DNA from: an uncultured Eubacteriales bacterium
Lineage (GTDB): Bacteria > Bacillota > Clostridia > Peptostreptococcales > Anaerovoracaceae
Length of the DNA stretch: 9,905 nt
Direction of reading: 5' to 3'
NCBI GenBank assembly: GCA_902772685.1
Contig: CACYBO010000012.1
Span: 1 to 9,905, forward strand
Shown: positions 6,091 to 9,905 of the stretch, piece by piece
Layout: each line of letters begins with the position of its first letter
Numbering within the stretch: the first letter of the stretch is position 1
The notes under the pieces: generated by a model
Told to the model about the DNA's origin: nothing
Seen by the model: the letters and a program-made list of their open reading frames with translations, nothing else
The model's database searches: none
Translations under genes and position numbers: made by a program

Positions 6091-9000
6091 ATGCTGACGA
6101 AATACAGCGTCAAAAGACCATATACAATATTTGTCGGGGTAATAATAGCCATAGTATTTGGTGCTGTGGCTCTTTATAGTATGACGCCGGATCTTATGCC
6201 GAGCGTCAGTGCTCCTTATTCTGTTGTCATGACTTCCGATCCCGGCGCCAATGCAGAGGAAATCGAGAAGGAAATCACGGACCCGCTGGAACAGCAGCTG
6301 GCCACACTGTCTAAACTGGACAACATCACATCCATTTCCTCTGATAATTATTCGGTAGTTACACTTGAGTTTACCGATGATGTCGATATGGATTCCATGT
6401 CTGTGGACATCCGCGACAAGATCGATCAGATAGAAGGAACTCTTCCTGAAAATGCAAGCACCCCGGTCGTAATTAAAATGAATCTGAGCATGATGCCCGT
6501 TTCAGTCGCCGCGGTTGGAATCAAGGGGAAATCACCTCTTGAGGTCTCACGGTTCGTTAAGGATGAAATCGAGGCAGATCTTGAAGGCATCGAAGGAGTT
6601 GCTGCTGTTTCAAAGATCGGCATGGTCGAGGAAGGGATACAGGTCGTTTTATCCCAGGATAAAATCGATCAGATCAATGATGATGTGGAGGCGTCCATAA
6701 GATCAGAATTCGCATCCGGAGAAAACAAACTGAAAAACGGCATCAGCAAATCAAAAAAAGGTGAAAATAAGATCAAAAAAGGAAAACAGAAGATCAACGA
6801 CAAAGTTGATTCAGCATTGTCCAAGTTCGACACGTATATCCGGCAGTCCGAAAAGGGCAAAGAAGAGCTTGAGAACCAGAGGACAAAACTGGAACTGCAG
6901 CTGGATACTACAAACCTGGCGATTACAGAGCTGGAAAAACAATTGAAAAATGAGGAGAAAACGCCGACTTTCCCTGATGATCCTGAAGCTGAGGAGCAAT
7001 TTAAGCAGGAAATACAGAACCAGATTGATGAGCTCGCAAAAACAGTCAAACCGACCGAGCAGGGCATCAAGACAATTAAAAAGAAAATCTCCAAGCTGGA
7101 CAAGACAATCAATGAGCTGCAGAAAAAACGGGAAGAGGTCTCCTTCAAACTCGGAACCACGTATTCCGATCTGGCGGCCGCTCAGAGTACGATTCAGTCA
7201 ACTGTAATGCAGCTTCAGAGCGCTCTTTCTGAAATCGAATCACAAAAGGAGGCGGCCATTGACAGTGCTGACATGACCGGCGTGATTACGATGGACAATG
7301 TTTCCGCTATTCTAAACGCACAGAACTTCTCAATGCCTGCAGGATATGTAACGGACAATGATGCGAAACTGCTGGTCAGTGTGGGCGATAAGATAAAGGA
7401 TTTAGATGAACTGAAATCCCTGATTCTCTTTGATTTGGATATTGACGGCGTGAAGCCGATCCGTGTCAAAGATATCGCAACTGTATCCTATGTAGCCGAT
7501 GATTCCGATAATTACGCAAAAATCAATGGTGAAAACGGAGTTCTGCTCAGCTTTACGAGACAGTCCACTTACGCTACAGCGACCGTTGCCGACAATATTT
7601 CCGACGAGTTTGAAAAACTGGAAAAAGAGTACAAAGGACTGAAATTCTACCCTTTGATGGATCAGGGCGAATACATACACACTGTAATCAATTCAGTAGC
7701 TAAGGATCTTCTTCTCGGCGCTATATTCGCAATACTGATTCTTCTCTTCTTCCTCAGGGATATCAGACCAACGGCAATCACAGCGATAAGCATACCTGTC
7801 AGCGTTGTCTTTGCCATAGCGCTTATGTATTTCACGGGCGTTACGATGAACATGATCTCTCTTTCAGGTCTTGCAATCGGCGTCGGAATGCTGGTAGACA
7901 ACTCCATTGTTGTAATTGAGAACATATACAGGCTGCGGTCACTGGGTTACAGTGCTGTACAGTCTGCTGTTTCAGGCGCATCCCAGGTAGCAGGCGCGAT
8001 TACAGCATCGACCCTCACGACGATCTGCGTTTTTGTTCCGATCGTGTTCATAGACGGCCTGACGAAAGAACTGTTCAAGGATCTTGCGCTTACAGTCACA
8101 TATTCTCTGATGGCAAGTCTTATTATTGCGCTTTCCTTTGTTCCTGCAGTAGCAAAGGGTCTGCTCGTAAAGAAGACGAACAAGACGATTATTTCACAGA
8201 ACGGAAGAGTTGTAGCCTGGTATAAGAGGGCTGCTGCGTGGGCACTCATGCACAAGAAGAGAATGGTTCTTGCCGCGCTCGCTCTGCTGATAGCGTCATC
8301 AGGCGTTTTGCTTACGAGGGGATTCGAGTTTATTCCTTCCATGTCAACGTATCAGATATCGGCTAATGTTACGATGCCTGAGGACAGTACACTGGATGAC
8401 ACGATCAGGGTGAATGATAAAATCAGTGAGGAAGTGAGAAAAATCGATGGGGTTGAATCGGTCGGCGTGATGCTCTCCTCGGAAATGTCCCAGATGTTCG
8501 GCATATCATCGGATGACGACAGCGCTTTCACTGAGACGAGCGTATATGTTGTTTTAGACCAGAATAAGGTTGAACAGGGAGAAAAAGTAGCAAAGGTCAT
8601 CCAGAAAATCTGCAAGGAGAACAACTGTGAAGCGATAACGTCGGCTGATATGGATATGACAGAATATATCGGCGGCGAAGATGTATCCATCAATCTCTTC
8701 AGTGAAGATCTGGACAAACTGCGTATGTCCGGAATGGATATCGAAGACAGAATGCGTGAGTTGAAATCTCTTGAGGATGTTTCGGACATCACAGATTCCA
8801 CCACGGATGAGGTTAAGGTTACAGTCAACAAGAATGATGCGATGAGGAACGGCCTTACGGTCGCTCAGGTATTTCAGCAGATTTCCTCAAAACTCAGTGA
8901 AGACAAGTCGGCGACAAAGCTTTCAACAGATGGGGAGACCATCGATGTCAATGTTGAAAACACGAAGAGCGGCAAGGTGACACTGCAGGATCTGACCGAT

Positions 9001-9798
9001 ATGAAGCTCATTGTGGATAAAAAAGACGGAACTAAGGACAAGGTTTCACTCACCAATATAGCCGTGATCAGCAAAGACGCGTCTTTGAGCACCATCAATC
9101 ATGACAATCAGAGAAGAAACCTGAACGCTACGGCAAGGGTAAAGGACGGCTACAATATCACGAAAGTCACAGCAGAACTCAAGAGAATTGTAAACAACGA
9201 GAGCCTGGCCAAGCCCGGGGTAGAGGTTGAATTCAGCGGTGAAAATGAAGAAATCATGGATTCCATGAAAAAGATGCTTCTGATGATGTTAGTGGGAATC
9301 ATCCTGGTGTATCTGATTATGGTAGCTCAGTTCCAGTCGCTTAGATCACCGTTCATCATCATCTTCACACTTCCGCTGGCGTTTACCGGGGGAATGCTCG
9401 CGCTTCTCATATCCAATCAGGTGCTTAGCGTTGTTTCCATGATGGGATTTGTTATGCTTGTGGGCATCGTTGTAAATAATGGTATCGTACTTGTCGACTG
9501 TATCAACAGGTTCAGATTGGAAGGCATGGATATTGACACAGCGATTATAGAAGCAGGTTCAGTGAGAATGCGTCCGGTACTCATGACTGCTGCGACGACC
9601 GTACTGGGTCTTATCCCTCTGGCGCTGGGAATCGGACAGGGATCCGAAATGATGCAGCCGGTCGCCATCACTTGCATTGGCGGACTGATTTATGCGACAG
9701 TAACAACATTGTTTGTGATCCCGATTATGTACAGGTGGCTTTCACGTAAGCACATGGTAAAAATCAAGGATGAAGAACTTGAAATAATAAATGTCTGA
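6091..9798 (+). CDS. RND-family exporter (HAE1/AcrB-like) with a large coiled-coil insertion
   Basis: This 1235-residue cytoplasmic-membrane exporter is of the resistance-nodulation-division superfamily, expected to export hydrophobic or amphiphilic compounds using the ion gradient. The usual two-fold plan is visible. TM1 (about 11-31) is followed by a porter region, TM2-6 (about 535-690), TM7 (about 725-741), a second porter region and TM8-12 (about 1058-1225). TM4 has GVGMLVDNSIVVIEN, with D603 at the place of AcrB D407 and N604 replacing D408. TM10 has GIVVNNGIVLVD, with N1129 replacing AcrB K940; these substitutions are common in non-AcrB HAE1 proteins. AcrB-like proteins have about 1020-1050 residues. 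The excess is mostly one insertion (about 197-396). AGAGGAG (6075-6081) lies nine bases before the ATG. No adaptor or outer-membrane channel gene adjoins it, similar to stand-alone Gram-positive RND pumps such as SwrC. Substrate unknown. Confidence 0.93.
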   Translation: MLTKYSVKRPYTIFVGVIIAIVFGAVALYSMTPDLMPSVSAPYSVVMTSDPGANAEEIEKEITDPLEQQLATLSKLDNITSISSDNYSVVTLEFTDDVDMDSMSVDIRDKIDQIEGTLPENASTPVVIKMNLSMMPVSVAAVGIKGKSPLEVSRFVKDEIEADLEGIEGVAAVSKIGMVEEGIQVVLSQDKIDQINDDVEASIRSEFASGENKLKNGISKSKKGENKIKKGKQKINDKVDSALSKFDTYIRQSEKGKEELENQRTKLELQLDTTNLAITELEKQLKNEEKTPTFPDDPEAEEQFKQEIQNQIDELAKTVKPTEQGIKTIKKKISKLDKTINELQKKREEVSFKLGTTYSDLAAAQSTIQSTVMQLQSALSEIESQKEAAIDSADMTGVITMDNVSAILNAQNFSMPAGYVTDNDAKLLVSVGDKIKDLDELKSLILFDLDIDGVKPIRVKDIATVSYVADDSDNYAKINGENGVLLSFTRQSTYATATVADNISDEFEKLEKEYKGLKFYPLMDQGEYIHTVINSVAKDLLLGAIFAILILLFFLRDIRPTAITAISIPVSVVFAIALMYFTGVTMNMISLSGLAIGVGMLVDNSIVVIENIYRLRSLGYSAVQSAVSGASQVAGAITASTLTTICVFVPIVFIDGLTKELFKDLALTVTYSLMASLIIALSFVPAVAKGLLVKKTNKTIISQNGRVVAWYKRAAAWALMHKKRMVLAALALLIASSGVLLTRGFEFIPSMSTYQISANVTMPEDSTLDDTIRVNDKISEEVRKIDGVESVGVMLSSEMSQMFGISSDDDSAFTETSVYVVLDQNKVEQGEKVAKVIQKICKENNCEAITSADMDMTEYIGGEDVSINLFSEDLDKLRMSGMDIEDRMRELKSLEDVSDITDSTTDEVKVTVNKNDAMRNGLTVAQVFQQISSKLSEDKSATKLSTDGETIDVNVENTKSGKVTLQDLTDMKLIVDKKDGTKDKVSLTNIAVISKDASLSTINHDNQRRNLNATARVKDGYNITKVTAELKRIVNNESLAKPGVEVEFSGENEEIMDSMKKMLLMMLVGIILVYLIMVAQFQSLRSPFIIIFTLPLAFTGGMLALLISNQVLSVVSMMGFVMLVGIVVNNGIVLVDCINRFRLEGMDIDTAIIEAGSVRMRPVLMTAATTVLGLIPLALGIGQGSEMMQPVAITCIGGLIYATVTTLFVIPIMYRWLSRKHMVKIKDEELEIINV
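6679..7278 (+). other. Coiled-coil hairpin insertion within the RND exporter
   Basis: Residues about 197-396 interrupt the first porter region. The flanks, LSQDKIDQIND before and TMDNVSAILNAQN after, line up with the continuous AcrB-type segment around its TPVDVxxAIxAQN helix. The inserted part is rich in Lys, Glu and Gln with heptad spacing of Leu and Ile (for example KLELQLDTTNLAITELEKQLK and IKKKISKLDKTINELQKK). The only proline-rich break, TPTFPDDPE (291-299), is almost exactly in the middle. This suggests two antiparallel helical arms of about 90-95 residues on the outer side of the membrane. The coiled coil is read by eye from heptads and composition. Confidence 0.8.
6718..6801 (+). repeat. 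Glycine-led heptad repeat (four units) in the exporter insertion
   Basis: Glycines at residues 210, 217, 224 and 231 are exactly seven apart, in the pattern G-x3-(L/I/S)-x2, with L214, S221, I228 and I235 at the fifth position of each unit. The intervening residues are mostly Lys and Asn. Units one and three are near copies (GENKLKN and GENKIKK). At DNA level the units are 21 bases and A-rich. Confidence 0.75.
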
Positions 9799-9807
9799 TG
9801 GTAAAAT
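9779..9807 (+). promoter_or_regulatory. Promoter of tRNA-Leu(CAA), inside the 3' end of the exporter gene
   Basis: TTGAAA (9779-9784, five of six) and TAAAAT (9802-9807, five of six) are separated by 17 bases, and TGG before the -10 gives an extended -10 element. The -35 hexamer lies within the last codons of the exporter, whose stop codon ends at 9798. Transcription would begin near 9814, about five bases before the mature tRNA. Confidence 0.7.
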
Positions 9808-9818
9808 AATTCCGTTAT

Positions 9819-9905
9819 GCCGGCTTGATGGAATTGGCAGACGTGCGGGACTCAAAATCCCGTGGTGGCGACACCGTGTGGGTTCGACCCCCACAGCCGG
9901 CACCA
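9819..9905 (+). tRNA. tRNA-Leu (anticodon CAA)
   Basis: This is a complete class II tRNA. The acceptor stem GCCGGCT (9819-9825) pairs with AGCCGGC (9895-9901), followed by discriminator A and an encoded CCA that ends at the last base of the window. The anticodon stem CGGGA/TCCCG encloses loop CTCAAAA with anticodon CAA at 9853-9855, which reads UUG. The variable arm has a 4-bp stem, GGTG/CACC, with a GCGA loop. The T stem GTGGG/CCCAC encloses TTCGACC. It starts 20 bases after the exporter stop codon. Any terminator or further tRNA gene would be beyond the window. Confidence 0.97.

Noticed and set aside
6751..6783. A-runs (seven and six A) in the exporter as a frameshift or phase-variation site
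   Set aside because: The frame stays open through both runs, which encode the Lys-rich heptads, and no second product or stop in the shifted frame is supported.

Overview
The window carries a compact set of bacterial genes, all on the + strand, with mid-range base composition. Three things suggest an anaerobic Gram-positive bacterium of the Clostridia type: a polA-coaE pair, a PolA whose 3'-5' proofreading domain is present but lacks catalytic acidic residues, and strong sigma-A-like promoters (TTGACA-17-TAAAAT). This lineage is an inference from gene order and protein character. I cannot name a genus.

Left part (1-4835): a short leader holds a 16-bp perfect inverted repeat and a candidate promoter. 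It is followed by a probable operon of four genes: a formate/nitrite-family (FNT) channel, a cytidine deaminase with extra tails at both ends, DNA polymerase I (polA) and dephospho-CoA kinase (coaE). Gaps are 32 and 12 bases, and polA and coaE overlap. The last three genes are housekeeping functions: pyrimidine salvage, DNA repair and replication, and the last step of CoA synthesis.

Middle (4836-5063): a near-consensus promoter, a small leader hairpin, a tRNA-Leu(GAG) gene with encoded CCA, and a strong intrinsic terminator.

Right part (5064-9905): an apparently solitary beta-class DNA methyltransferase, then a large stand-alone RND-family exporter (1235 residues), then tRNA-Leu(CAA), which ends exactly at the window edge. 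The methyltransferase has no Shine-Dalgarno sequence and an extended -10 promoter abutting its start codon, so its mRNA may be leaderless. The exporter has no adaptor or outer-membrane partner nearby. It carries a roughly 200-residue charged, predicted coiled-coil hairpin inserted in its first extracytoplasmic porter region, beginning with a glycine heptad repeat. The promoter of the last tRNA appears to lie inside the 3' end of the exporter gene.

The most interesting feature is the helical hairpin in the exporter. Next come the possible leaderless methyltransferase mRNA and the placement of the methyltransferase-exporter pair between two tRNA-Leu genes. I see no CRISPR array, insertion sequence, phage gene or recognisable multi-gene defence system.
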